From contig OZ026528.1 of the NCBI GenBank assembly GCA_964019695.1, positions 55,210,495-55,274,494 of the forward strand: 64,000 nucleotides of DNA. The letters are read 5' to 3'. The stretch is from Loripinus fragilis. Taxonomy: Eukaryota; Mollusca; Bivalvia; Lucinida; Lucinidae. The first letter of the stretch is position 1. Each line of letters starts with the position of its first letter. Shown here in pieces: positions 43,275 to 53,186 of the stretch. The translations under genes were made by a program, and so were the position numbers. The notes beneath the pieces were generated by a model. It worked only from the letters and a program-made list of their open reading frames with translations. It did no database searches and had not been told where the DNA came from.

Positions 43275-43495
43275 TAATCGCTTTCAAAATGTATCTACAT
43301 ATCAAATGCCCAAGTCTTGCTAATTTGCTAACATTATTGACTAACTTTGTCTAACAGTGCAGATGCAGATAAGACTGATATGAAAAGTCTCATCTGCGTC
43401 TACACTGTTTGCATATACACCTACATTAGTCGTTAATGTTAGCTAGTAAATGTAGCAGATTGATAATTTAGAGGCAATTTAAGTGTTAACTTATC
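43275..43495 (+). mobile_element. MITE-D copy 6
   Basis: TTTAATCGCTTTCAAAATGT, ACAGTGCAGATGCAGATAAG, CATCTGCGTCTACACTGTTT, AATTTAAGTGTTAA. It is the third MITE-D in a row, diverged at the core. Confidence 0.75.
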
Positions 43496-43606
43496 AACAG
43501 AAGGTGTTGGCTGAAAAAATTAGATCTGTCAGCCTTGGTTAATATTAGTGGATAAAGTTGGGTCAATGTTCAAATACTTAAATTTGGTTGGACAATGATA
43601 CACAAC

Positions 43607-43705
43607 ATTTAGAAAATGCTTTTACTCGTAATTTTTATAAACTGACTTGGGGGGCTACGCCCCTCGTCACTTTATAAAAATTACTGTACCAAGCATTCTC
43701 TAAAT
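43607..43705. repeat. 99-bp imperfect palindrome, CGAGG-type core
   Basis: ATTTAGAAAATGCTT, GTAATTTTTATAAACTGAC on the left mirror GTCACTTTATAAAAATTAC and AAGCATTCTCTAAAT on the right. The centre is TTGGGGGGCTACGCCCCTCG, whose complement gives CGAGGGGC-GTA-GCCCCCC. Confidence 0.87.
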
Positions 43706-43869
43706 ATAACTTATAAAATGTAAGTATAAAAACGCCCTATTCCGTTAATCCAATAGATAACATTTATTTCGAAAAAGCGAACATTATGAACATTATGAAC
43801 TATTGAGCATCTAGTGTGTCTACATACAATTTCTCTACTCTCTATATTTCATTGCCTTTTAATCAAATC

Positions 43870-44577
43870 AAAGAAAAACGTTTTGAATTAACTGAATAGA
43901 ATAATTTTTAATGGAGAGTGCTCTGTTTATTTGGCTTGTAATGAGAAACACGCTTTTTTCACTTCTGAACAACCAAAAAGATACAATTTTATCGTCATGT
44001 CGAATGTTAGTGACGCTCTTCATTATTTTTTTGGAGAATGTGTTTATAAGATTTGGCTTTAAATTGGATAGACACATTGTAGATATTCACATTGGTACTA
44101 ATTGGGCTCCTCTTGTTGCATTATTTTTGTTTTGTTATGAAAAATACTTCATGTTGTCCCTTAGGCTGATATTATCGAGGCGTTCAACTCTATTTCAAGA
44201 TATATAGATGGCTTACTGAATATTGAAAATCCTTATTTTAAACAAATGGTCAGTATAACCCACAGAACTGCAGTTAAATAGCTCAATTCTTTTTTATAAT
44301 GAAACCCCGTTTTTGGACTTGGACTTGTCCATAATTAATGGCATAGTTTCATCTAAAGTTTACTATACATGAGATTATTTTAAATTTGAAATAGTTAATT
44401 TGCCATTTATGGATAAAGGTGTTCCTCGCTCCCCTTCTCGTGATGTATATATTTCGCGGCTTGCTCGTTTTACGAGAGTATGTTCAGTTGTAATTGACTT
44501 TAACAATAGAAACCAATATTTGACAGCTAAATTACTAGAACAATGTTATCTATATCATAAAATTCGTAAAGCATTTT
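43870..44577 (+). pseudogene. RT-X reverse-transcriptase pseudogene, copy 3, upstream part
   Basis: Read across frameshifts: YLACNEKHAFFTSEQPK, IRFGFKLDRHIVDIHIGTNW with APLVA, a YxDD equivalent degraded to RYIDGLL, then VNLPFMDKGVPRSPSRDVYI, RLARFTRVC and YHKIRKAFS. This covers the reverse-transcriptase palm and the region after it. It continues at 46,043 after the inserted element. The loss of one catalytic Asp and many stops show that it is dead. Confidence 0.87.
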
Positions 44578-44584
44578 CATAATT

Positions 44585-46042
44585 AAAGCAGTATTTTCAG
44601 AAGAAAACTATGTCCCCCTAACCGTCAATTGACTGACTTGTGAAGCTTACTTACGCAAAATAAGCTCATCATTGTGTCACAAAATTAATGCTCAATATAT
44701 AAAGGAGGGCTGGAATCCAGCATTTATTCTAAGGTATAGTATGCAGAAACACAATTTTGATCAAAATTTGATATTACAAAGTGCTGGTGTGACCTTGAAA
44801 ATATGATAAAGGTCACCAGAATCCAGTCAACTCTTTTCCCCTCCCAATAAGTATCTATTCAAGTTTGGTAAAAATCCTCCAACTTGTTCAGAAGATAGGA
44901 GCTCGAAAAAGGCTGATTTTTACAATCTTTATAGGATGTTGACGTTGAAAATTAGGTCAAGGTCACAAAAATCTTAACATTTGTAGAGTTTGGCTAGAGG
45001 TCATAATTCCGTTCAAGAGATGATACGCACAAACCACATTTTGGTCTAAATTTGACATTTCAAAGAACTGATGTGACCATGAAAATAAGGCAAGGTCACC
45101 AAAATCTAATCAACTCATTATGCTCTACTAACAATGTGTCTATTCCAGTTTGGTCAAAATCAACTGTCAGGTTCAGAAGATAGTGTGCGGAAATAGATGA
45201 TTTAACAGTCTTTATTGGATGGCAACCTTGAAAATTAAGTTGAGGTCACCAAAATCTAATCTACTAGTCTTTGTGCCATGATGATGCAATATATAAAGTT
45301 TGCCCAGAATCCATTGTTCAGTTCAAGAGCTAACATGCGGAACCCCTATTTTAGTCAAAATCTGACATTTCAAAGTGCTGGTGTGACATTGAAAATAAGG
45401 TCAAGGTCAACCAAATCCAATCAACTCTTAAAGTCCTTCAAACTATGTATCTATGCAATTTCGGTCGAAATTCATACGCTGGTTCAGAAGATAGTGTGCG
45501 GAAATGGCTAATTTTTACAGTCTTTCTAGGAGGAGACCTTGAAAATCTGGTCAAGGTCACCAAAATCTAATCAACTCTATATTGTGTCACAATGAAACAA
45601 TAAATAAAATTTGGCGATAATCCATAGTTCAGTTCAAGAGATAACACGTGCGAAAACCCTATTTGGTCAACATTTGACATTTCAAAGTGCTGGTGCGACC
45701 TCGAAACAAGTTCAATGTAACCCAAATCTAATCGACTCTCCGTCCCCTCATGAATGTGTTTCTTTACAAGTTTGGTCAAAATCCATCCACTGGTTCAGAA
45801 GATAACGCACAGAAACGAAGCTACGCCGACCAATTTGACATTTCAAAGTGCTGGTGTGACCTTGAAAATAAGGTCAAGATCATCAAAATCTAATAAACTC
45901 TTTCTGCTTTTCCAAAAATGTATCTATGCAGGTTTGGTCAAAATCCATCTACTGGTTCAGAATATAATGCACGGAATTGAAGCTACTTAGAACGGACGCT
46001 CCACACCAAAACCAATATGCCCCCATCCCTTCGGTTGGGGGA
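44585..46042 (+). mobile_element. 1,458-bp satellite-bearing element inserted in RT-X
   Basis: Flanked by CATAATT at 44,578-44,584 and 46,043-46,049, a 7-bp target duplication. The retroelement frame is in register across it. Near the ends lie TATGTCCCCCTAACCG and CGGTTGGGGGACATA, an inverted repeat that is internal by about 27 bases at the left. The body is eight ~130-160-bp monomers, each with a GACCTTGAAAATAAGGTCAA-like block, at about 44,790, 44,945, 45,075, 45,225, 45,385, 45,536, 45,697 and 45,858. They alternate in type as dimers. No coding sequence; frames at 45,278, 45,611 and 45,754 are repeat-derived. Confidence 0.92.
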
Positions 46043-46345
46043 CATAATTCTACCGAAGACACGCAGAGATGATCGTTAAATATAATGTTGTCTTGAAATC
46101 TCTTCTGCAACAAGGCATTTAAGAGCCAGTAGTTTATGTAGCGTTATAAAAGAGTGGAATATAGCATGGCTGTTACGCGAAGCCTGTATGCCCAATCACG
46201 GTTTATAGCTACTGTGTCCTCATTAATTGCACAACAGTGGGCCAGGCCTCACACTCATTGATGATCTTGACCTAAAACTTTCATCGGTGGATCAGTGCCT
46301 GGTGTTTGTCTTCGGCTGGGCCCACCTTGGTTCAGGTAGGGGGAT
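46043..46345 (+). pseudogene. RT-X copy 3, C-terminal part and start of 3' UTR
   Basis: Resumes with FYRRHAEMIVKYN and LKSLLQQGI. A deletion follows, then KPVCPITVYSY, INCTTVGQASHSLM and a stop near 46,268. The UTR block TTCGGCTGGGCCCACCTTGG matches copy 2. It continues the frame broken at 44,577. Confidence 0.87.
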
Positions 46346-46713
46346 TATGTAGCTCTTTCTGACTCACATTTTCTGTGTTTCATCACGCTATGTTAATTGG
46401 TTTGATTGTTTCTGTGAAAATACATTGCCTTAGTTAGAAAACCGCCTCGCAAGCTAAACAAATGTTGTGCTTTTGCAATGTTCAGAAAAATCTAGGAAGA
46501 AGATTTGGGCAGTAAAATTAATTAAGTTCCTCCCCACCCCAGAGGCTTCGACCGCTGTCGGTTCTAAGGCGGTGGTTCTGTTGTTTATTATTGCTACCAT
46601 TTGTTTGAGGGTTTTGTGTTTGGTTCGGCGGCCAACAACGACAGTGGTTGCTGTTACGATTAGAGGTTCTGTTCTGTTCTATTCAGTTGCAGTATGAATG
46701 CCAGTTTTCTCTC

Positions 46714-46755
<42 letters not shown>
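46346..46755 (+). mobile_element. RT-X 3'-UTR of copy 3, ending in (CT)n
   Basis: AATACATTGCCTTAGTTAG, CGCAAGCTAAACAAATG, AAATCTAGGAAGAAGATTTG, GGCGGTGGTTCTGTTG. A pyrimidine (CT)n tract lies at about 46,709-46,751, after which the expected 3' end is missing. Confidence 0.8.
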
Positions 46756-46802
46756 GCTTATTTTCTTAGATAGCCCATATTGTAAACAATATAGACCTAG
46801 AT

Positions 46803-46975
46803 AAGAGCAGTCTGAAGGGAAATCAAATCAAACAAACAAACAAAAGAGCAGTCTGATCAGGTTTGCTTCCAAAATGAAATCTAGTCTGAAGTGCACTTGA
46901 ATATATGAGGCAGACGTAAAAAGTAGACAACATTTTCATATGTATCTTGCAGGCGCTTTAAGGGTTAAGAAGCCC
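46803..46975 (+). mobile_element. MITE-D remnant split by a 28-nt SINE-1 tail
   Basis: A MITE-D core (AGAGCAGTCTGATCAGG, TGAAGTGCACTTG, GGCGCTTTAAGGGTTAA) is interrupted at 46,816-46,843 by AGGGAAATCAAATCAAAC plus (AAAC)n. AAGAGCAGTCTGA stands on both sides (46,803-46,815; 46,844-46,856), a 13-bp target duplication. Confidence 0.85.
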
Positions 46976-47320
46976 AATATAATCTGAGTCTTAAATGCTC
47001 TGTTTCTCAAGGGTTTACATAGTGGCAGGGTAAGGGTTTAAGGGGTCCAAAATCTGAGTCTTAAATAGTTTAGAGCAGTTGAACATTAAACGTTTCTCAA
47101 GGACAAGCGAAGACGACAACACAGACCGACCTACGTTTTCACATGTCCAACTCCATCATATAACAAAATCAGCTGAGTAGTATAGACGAGCAAAATGGCC
47201 TATAATGGAATATCCATAAGTGGAAAACGACATTACTCTTAATGTGCAGAATTTCGTAAAAATACGAGTACTCTTCCAGTTGAGAATCTTTTGTTAGCAA
47301 CACGTAGTTCAAAGAAAACG

Positions 47321-47382
47321 CAAACAAATGGTCCCAGATCAGACTGCTCCTCTGAGCAATCTGATGTGGGACCATTTGTTTG
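47321..47382. mobile_element. Hairpin CAAACAAATGGTCCCAGATC
   Basis: CAAACAAATGGTCCCAGATCA and GACTGCTC pair with GAGCAATC and TGATGTGGGACCATTTGTTTG (quoted in parts). It belongs to the MITE-D type of core with different outer ends. Confidence 0.85.
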
Positions 47383-47430
47383 CATGCGCCTTTCCTGCCG
47401 GAGTAGTTTGATTCCGGCACTCATAGAATT

Positions 47431-47632
47431 TACTCTTTGCATGCTGGGTAATTTTTCATGTTTTAATTATCATCAGCTGACTTTTTCAGAATTATTTTAA
47501 AATAACTTTCAGGAACACTATCATGGTGCCAAACGGTTTGGATCCAGATCACGACCGACGTTCTGTCGGTCCTGATCTGGTTCCAAACCTTTTCCAAGGG
47601 TTATCAGCAAATGATAAAATTCGCGGCTAGCA
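47431..47632 (+). mobile_element. MITE-E copy 4
   Basis: CTTTGCATGCTGGGTAATTT, AACTTTCAGGAACACTATCA, GGTTTGGATCCAGATCACGA, hairpin CCGACG-TTCT-GTCGGTCC, AGGGTTATCAGCAAATGA. Confidence 0.88.
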
Positions 47633-47794
47633 GACGAAGAGTTATTAAAGACTCACTGATAATGGATTGCAAGCTAATGCCCAGTGACTGCACAAACGTT
47701 GCGCTGGGATCTATTAGGCCATAACGTAAGAAAACCGGTCCACTTTTAGAAAATGCATAATGGTAAGACTGAAGCAAGCAGACTAAACGGACTC

Positions 47795-48425
47795 TTACAA
47801 ATATAGACGTGCCTGTAGAAAGTGTAGTTATTGAATGGTATCGCCCACCCACCCACTACTACTACCACCAACGTCACTGCTTCAAGTCAGCAGATGAGAT
47901 GGACGCTTGCAAATATTGATTTATAAAATATAGTTTTATGAATTGTATTACCCCACACCCCTACATCCACACACGTACACAATATTAACGTAGAAAGTGT
48001 AGTTATTGAATGGTGTTGTCCATCATCACCACCACAACCACACCGCCACCACCAACGTCACTGCTTCAAGCCAACAGATGAGATGGACTCTTACAAATAT
48101 TGATCTACTATGTATAAAGTTTAGTTTGAGAGTGTAGTTATTAAATGGTATTGTCCACACCCACCCACACACACCGCCACAAACCTTCACCGTCGCTGCT
48201 TCAAGCCAGCAGATTAGATGGATCCTTGTAAATATTTATGTATAAATTATATTTTTTGAATGATATTACCCCCACCCCACGGACTCTTGCAAATATTAAT
48301 GTAGAAAGTGTAGTTTTTGAATGGTATCCACCAACAACAACAACCTTCAACATCACAGCTTCCAAGCCAGCAGGTTAAATGGGCTCTTGCAGATATAGAA
48401 GCAATAAGTAGAGCTATCGAACGTT
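47795..48425 (+). repeat. Tandem array R (~135-185-bp units)
   Basis: CGTCACTGCTTCAAGCCAGC-like blocks at about 47,872, 48,054, 48,186 and 48,350 alternate with AGAAAGTGTAGTTATTGAAT at about 47,819, 47,992, 48,125 and 48,303. Variable CCACC/CAACAA microsatellite lies between them. Four units, imperfect. Confidence 0.82.
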
Positions 48426-48477
48426 AATGGCGGCGATAAATACCTTCAGCTGCAACAAACAGCCATCAATGAAAAAG

Positions 48478-48590
48478 CAAGTGAGTATGACCAGGAGATG
48501 CCAAAGTCACAGAGAACGTAAAACCAACCCAAGATACCGGGAGCCTCAGGAAGAAACACAGAAAACAGAGAGCCACAACACAATTAATGT
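48478..48590 (-). mobile_element. RT-X 3' end, solo fragment
   Basis: AAGTGAGTATGACCAGGAGA, TGCCAAAGTCACAGAG, GCCTCAGGAAGAAACACAG is the complement of the RT-X terminus, abutting array R. The frame at 48,427 arises from it. Confidence 0.75.
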
Positions 48591-48697
48591 TGAGCAATCA
48601 GCCCTCTCTTCCTTAGCAATATAATTACTGATCAAGAAAGAACACCAAGAACCATACCACAATACAAGGACCCAGCACAAAACTCCCATATTCTGTT

Positions 48698-48896
48698 CGT
48701 TTGTTTGATTTGATTCTTTACGTCCCATCAACAATCTTTCAGTTAAACAGGGACGGGTCTTCCTGGGTTGAACCAGTACTAAGCTAGGATAAATGTGTCT
48801 TGCCCAAGGACCACAACGCAGTGACACTGGCGGCGCTCGAACCCGCGGCCCATCGGTCTCGAGTCAAGCACTCTACCACTAGGCAACTGCGCTCCC
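48698..48896 (-). mobile_element. SINE-1 copy, full length
   Basis: Minus strand: head AGGGAGCGCAGTTGCCTAGT, B box GGTTCGAGCGCC, body GGAAGACCCGTCCCTGTTTA, tail AAGAATCAAATCAAACAAAC. The A box is altered (TTGCCTAGTGG). Confidence 0.92.
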
Positions 48897-49007
48897 TAAA
48901 ATATAAAAAAAATCCCATATCCTAATGGATGTTGGAATAAATATTGTATTACGAGTATGTGCATTAACTCTTTCCGTGCCAGCATGTTACAGGTTTAAGG
49001 CATACAT

Positions 49008-49213
49008 TAGAACCTGTGTTAAACGGCCACTCAAAAACAGACAAAACAAAGGTCTTAATGACAAATGGCAGCGCTAATGAAGGTCGAAATAATTGCAGAA
49101 TTCTCTCATGGAGCATTCTGCAATACTTTTGACCTGCATTAAGCGATAATCGGTCTAGAAAACGAGTGTTTGGTCTTCTTTTTGAGTGGCCGCTTAAGAC
49201 AGGTTTTACTGTA
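49008..49213. mobile_element. MITE-G copy 1
   Basis: The ends AACCTGTGTTAAACGGCCAC and GTGGCCGCTTAAGACAGGTT are inverted. The inner hairpin is ATTGCAGAAT / ATTCTGCAAT. Other copies are at 52,690 and 56,590. Confidence 0.88.
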
Positions 49214-49215
49214 AT

Positions 49216-49453
49216 TGAGCCGAGACATGAGATTTCCGACAATATGGTATGTGCGACCAGCAAAGCCCGAGATCAGCCTGTGCTTACGCGCAGACTGATC
49301 AGAGCCTTTGCCGGGCGCTAAAATATTATATGACTGTTAAACTACTCACTGAAGTTATTTGCAATTTCTAAGCTTAAAGGGAAGTTGCAATGCTCGTCTG
49401 AGTGTACACTTGTCAAAATGCCACATTGTTGGAAATCACATGTCACGGCTCAT
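49216..49453. mobile_element. MITE-A copy 6
   Basis: TGAGCCGAGACATGAGATTT to CACATGTCACGGCTCA. It begins two bases after the end of MITE-G copy 1. Confidence 0.92.
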
Positions 49454-49472
49454 ATAGTTATAAAAACATGTG

Positions 49473-49620
49473 TTTGAGTCTCACTGGCGTCACTGTGTTG
49501 TGGTCCTTGAGCAAGAACATTTATCCTAGCTTAGTGCTGGTTTAACCCAGGAAGACCCGTCCCTGTTTAACTGAAAGGTAGTTGATGGGGCGTAAAGAAT
49601 CAAATCAAACAAACAAACAA
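49473..49620 (+). mobile_element. SINE-1 copy, 5'-truncated
   Basis: Lacks the tRNA head. CACTGGCGTCACTGTGTTGT, CTTAGTGCTGGTTTAACCCA, GGGGCGTAAAGAATCAAATC, and an (AAAC)n tail. Confidence 0.9.
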
Positions 49621-51200
49621 ATATATACTTTTTTTCTGCTGACGTGACTTGAATGTTGAAATATTCCGTTGAGTACGCGCACGGCATAAAGCATTTTCCA
49701 GCATTCTAAGTCTGGTAATAATGTCAACCAGATTACGACTGGCTACCGGCAAATGCTAATTGCTCTCGGATTATATGTCTAGGAACATTGTGGAAAAGTT
49801 ATTTACCAAATGTAATTTGCATTCTCCTTCCACTTTAAGGTTTAATCGTCAGCGATTAATCACAAAAGAGACAAAATGTGTTATTATGTCTTGGAAATGC
49901 CACTATAATGATACCAGGTGTAACGGACATTGTTCTTGTATACCATTACGTGGGTAACGCGAGACTAAATCATGCATGAACATGTCTACGATATGCACCA
50001 ATCATAACAAGGGTTTATGGGATATTAGAAAACTGTGCAGACTAAAACTCCCCTTTTGCTTACAGAATATATCCCTCTGATTGCCGTGGTTTCTGGGGCA
50101 AAATTCGCACTAGGGGGCGATATTGATTAAATATTTGTCCCCTTTTGTGAGGAGCTAAGGATAGGGCCTCGCCTGTTTGCCGAGGTGGTCTCTGTAAATC
50201 GAGGGGGTGGTCTGGAACATGAGAGCATACAGAATATATTATTACATATTAAAAAATAATAATTTCACACACCAAATGCAATCGTCCAACTGATAAGGGT
50301 AGGAAATTGTATTGGAAATAAATATGTGATTACATAGATATTACATTCTATGACATGATCATCAATTACTTGATAAACACAGGGGCCTGTATCGTATTTT
50401 TTCAAGTTTCAGTGACCTAGGTACATGTATGTATATTGCGACAAGGGGACTTTCGATTTAAAAATACCTATGTTCGAAATAAAAACAGCATGAAGACAAT
50501 AATGAGTTCCGAAGAATTCTCACTATCTGGTGGTACAAATATAAATAATCTACAGTATCATTTTTATTTGACTCACTAGGGACACTTACTTTGGTCACAA
50601 TTTGTCACGAAAGCTCAAAAAATCGGTCTATTTTCCAGCCGAGCGAGCTAACGTCGTCCACAGAATTTTCTACTGTCCAAAACAGTATCGCATCTAGCAG
50701 CAAAGGCTCTCAAAATCGTATCACTGTCCGCTAAAACTGCAATGCCTAATTTTTCTGATCATGGTATTAGCATGGTATTAGCATCATTCCATTGTCTTAT
50801 ATTCATGCACATTAGGCATATTGTCAGATGTCCTCCATTAAAATTTACTGCGGACCTGCACTGTTCTGATTCGTTGGTAAATTCTAGGCCAATCAGAAAA
50901 TCGATTGACATTTACATAACAAAATGGAGGATATCTGTAAAAATATTTTCTGGGTCAATGAAAAACTATGAATTATGAAGTTAGACACTAGTTGCATAAT
51001 TTCGGCAGTTATCATTTTGTAAATACTTCTCGCAGATCACTGCTAGGCCAAAAGTTTCACACGTCGACCGATGGGCACAGTGTTAGCGCCCATTGCAGTT
51101 GCGTTGCCAGAACGCTGAAACAGTTACGCACACCAAAGGGAGACTACTGGATCAAGCAATGATTCCATTCAATCATGTCCCTTTTCACTTTGGAACCTCT
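49621..51200. other. No gene called; one candidate promoter-like spot
   Basis: GGCCAATCAGAAAATCG at 50,887 precedes AAAATGGAGG (ATG at 50,934), a good start context, but the frame closes after about 15 codons. On the minus strand a GACCAAAGTAAGTGTCC donor-like site lies near 50,595. The pair could mark a short non-coding first exon in either direction. The rest is unrecognised. Confidence 0.3.
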
Positions 51201-51202
51201 CT

Positions 51203-51250
51203 TAAAGGAAAAAATTGCTCCCAGAGGGTGCGAATTCTTTCCTTTAAGAG
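51203..51250. repeat. Hairpin CTCTTAAAGGAAA
   Basis: CTCTTAAAGGAAAAAATTGC is mirrored by GCGAATTCTTTCCTTTAAGAG (outer 20 bases pair), with the loop TCCCAGAGGGT. Confidence 0.85.
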
Positions 51251-51540
51251 CAGTTCCTTGTGGTATTGGATGTCACTTTTACCATATTAGGTGAGCTCCC
51301 TTGAGTGTTACTATTTTAATTATGCACGTGCTTATACTGCGTCATGGGAGCTACGCCAATGCATATGATGTCAGAACGTTGCATCGGCGCGGGAAATATG
51401 TCATGTACAATACACAGCCCTTTTCTCCCAAAATATACCTCTATTCGGCCGTCGCGCGACGTTGTGTGATGGTCTATGCTAAAAATATTCTCATATGCCT
51501 ATGCGATTTCGTCGTTTAAGGGGTTTTTTTTGTGTGTGTA

Positions 51541-51565
51541 TGTTTTTTTTTTTTTTTTTTTTTTT
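51541..51565. repeat. Poly(T) tract
   Basis: About 24 T in a row (51,542-51,565), after a GGTTTTTTTTGTGTG lead-in. Confidence 0.95.
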
Positions 51566-51675
51566 CGAAAATTCTGTCGCCAAGTTAATGGATATAATTT
51601 AACAAAAACTTACATGGCTGAATAGCAAATAGAAAACACCATTTAATTAATCAAAACTATCAATAAGATTATAGG

Positions 51676-51815
51676 GATCACACATGTTTTTTCATGCATT
51701 AACATTTGCCGGGTCCCGAGGAAGCTGTTTGAACACGAGGCCGTTAGGCCGAGTGTTTAAACATCGTCCGAGGGATCCGGCAAGTGTTAATGCAATGAAA
51801 CAAACATGTGTGATC
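51676..51815. repeat. 140-bp palindrome with CGAGGCC/GGCCGAGTG core
   Basis: GATCACACATG, TGCATTAACATTTGCCGG and GTTTGAACAC on the left mirror GTGTTTAAAC, CCGGCAAGTGTTAATGCA and CATGTGTGATC on the right. The centre is CGAGGCC-GTTA-GGCCGAG. The right half and the 170 bases after it recur in reverse complement at 60,140-60,360. Confidence 0.9.
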
Positions 51816-52008
51816 GTTATTCTTGCATATTTTATCTGATTTCAGCATTAACCGCACTGAAAACGTCTCTTAAACATTAAATATCCCTTTTCTTACACTT
51901 GATTTCTCAAAACAAAATGGCGTCGGCGTCTAGCGTTCGAACGTCATTACGTCGCCTCAACGTCATATATACGCGTGCAGCGTTTTTGCGAACGAAAGCA
52001 TCGGCGAA
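51816..52008 (+). repeat. Unit flanking the palindrome, shared with 60.1-60.3 kb
   Basis: ATTCTTGCATATTTT, TTTCAGCATTAACCGCACTG, AAAATGGCGTCGGCGTCTAG and TCGAACGTCATTACG match the complement of 60,150-60,300. The element is therefore larger than its palindrome. Confidence 0.8.
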
Positions 52009-52115
52009 CCTCTGGTAGGGTTTTGAACTCAAAACCCTGCCAGAGGGGCTTTAAATTCTGGATACACTTTTATATTTTGGGTAAATTCTGGATACATTTT
52101 TATATTCCAGAACCC
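52009..52115. repeat. Hairpin CCTCTGG and a 31-bp direct repeat
   Basis: CCTCTGGTAGGGTTTTGA pairs with TCAAAACCCTGCCAGAGG at 52,009-52,046. Then AAATTCTGGATACA(C/T)TTTTA occurs at about 52,053 and 52,085. Confidence 0.85.
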
Positions 52116-52229
52116 TCATATTTCATATATAAGGCAAAATTCAAGCTAATTGCTATCTTGGCAAATGTTGATAAGTGACCACTGTTGACATATCATTACA
52201 TTAATGATTACTAGTATCATGAGTATACT

Positions 52230-52625
52230 ATATATATATGTAGCACCTTCTATCTGAATCAGCACCATATATGCACAAAAGGGACACTACAGGCACTGTT
52301 TGTGTTGGTGGGAGCTGACAGGGTGATGGAATTGGGCTCAGCCTCCAGTTATTGAAATGCATATTTGACCTGATTTGATTTTAAATCATCTAAAATTCTA
52401 ACATATGAATAAGTCATAATATTCACCTAAACCCACGAATGTCATTCAAAACCACAGTTTTATTGGCATATTTGCGTTAAACCAAGATCGTTAGATAAGC
52501 GCTACAACTTGATTTAAGTATTTTAAAAGCATTTGTGACATTGGCATGTAAATTTTATTACTGTATGTGATTGACTAAAAACTGTATAGTTTACATCAAA
52601 TAAATAATCTGTTCTGTTCTATCAA
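52230..52625 (+). mobile_element. Probable retrotransposon 3' end with TTCTG tail
   Basis: Ends TCAAATAAATAATCTGTTC and TGTTCTAT, an AATAAA-type signal with a short TCTGT repeat, like the minus-strand tail at 14,466. The 5' limit is unknown. Confidence 0.4.
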
Positions 52626-52689
52626 TGAGTACCTGTACTCTTTGACAGAAGGTACTACTTGCATATAATTGGCTTTCAAGACGCTGATA

Positions 52690-52832
52690 TCGCTTAATGC
52701 AGGTCAAAAGTATTGCAGAATGCTCCAAGAGAGCATTCTGCAATACTTTCGACCTTCATTAAGCAACCATTTGTCGTTAAGACCTTTGTTTTGTCTATTT
52801 TTGAGTGGTCGTTTTAGGCAGGTTTTATTGTA
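52690..52832. mobile_element. MITE-G copy 2, 5'-truncated
   Basis: CGCTTAATGCAGGTCAAAAG, TATTGCAGAATGCTCC / GAGCATTCTGCAATA, TGAGTGGTCGTTTTAGGCAG. The left terminal repeat is missing. Confidence 0.87.
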
Positions 52833-52918
52833 ACATTAATGATGGAATCATGGTGATTTTTTTCCTGGAACTGGTTTATTTATACGTCATTTTGAACAGT
52901 GTCAATAACATCTGAACA

Positions 52919-52991
52919 CATGCAGATGCTGAGAATTCAGTGTTCTTAGCCTGTTACATGATCGTTCTGTATTGTACGTTCATGCAGAACA
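52919..52991. repeat. ~70-bp direct repeat, left copy
   Basis: ATGCAGATGCTGAGAATTCA, GTGTTCTTAGCCTGTTACAT and TACGTTCATGCAGAAC recur at 53,187-53,258. SINE-1 lies exactly between the copies. Confidence 0.85.
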
Positions 52992-53186
52992 AGGGAGCAC
53001 AGTGGCTCAGTGGTAGAGTGCTTGACTCGAGACCGAGAGGCCGCGGGTTCGAGCCTCACCGGCGGCACTGCGTTGTGGTCCTTAAACAAAACACATTTAT
53101 CCTAGCTTAGTACTGGTTCAACCCAGGAAGACCCGTCCCTGTTTAACTGAAAGATTGTTGATGGGACGTAAAGAATCAAATCAAAC
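52992..53186 (+). mobile_element. SINE-1 copy, full length (reference copy)
   Basis: tRNA-derived head with A box TGGCTCAGTGGTAGAGTG (from 53,003) and B box GGTTCGAGCC (53,046-53,055). These are the internal RNA polymerase III promoter elements; the distance is normal for a tRNA gene, but the acceptor stem is not formed. The body is CCTAGCTTAGTACTGGTTCA, ACCCAGGAAGACCCGTCC; the 3' end is GGGACGTAAAGAATCAAATC. Transcription by Pol III and retroposition by a partner LINE are the usual mode for such elements. Confidence 0.95.

Noticed and set aside
45278..45990. Several similar frames with LTFQSAGVTLKIRSRS
   Set aside because: They repeat with the ~155-bp satellite unit inside the inserted element and are not paralogous genes.
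47604..47852. Minus-strand 82-codon frame
   Set aside because: It overlaps the end of MITE-E and the start of tandem array R, and no domain is seen.
52992..53070. A real tRNA gene (A box and B box present)
   Set aside because: The acceptor stem does not form, the same head occurs at other loci attached to the same 3' body, and copies carry target duplications. It is a SINE head.
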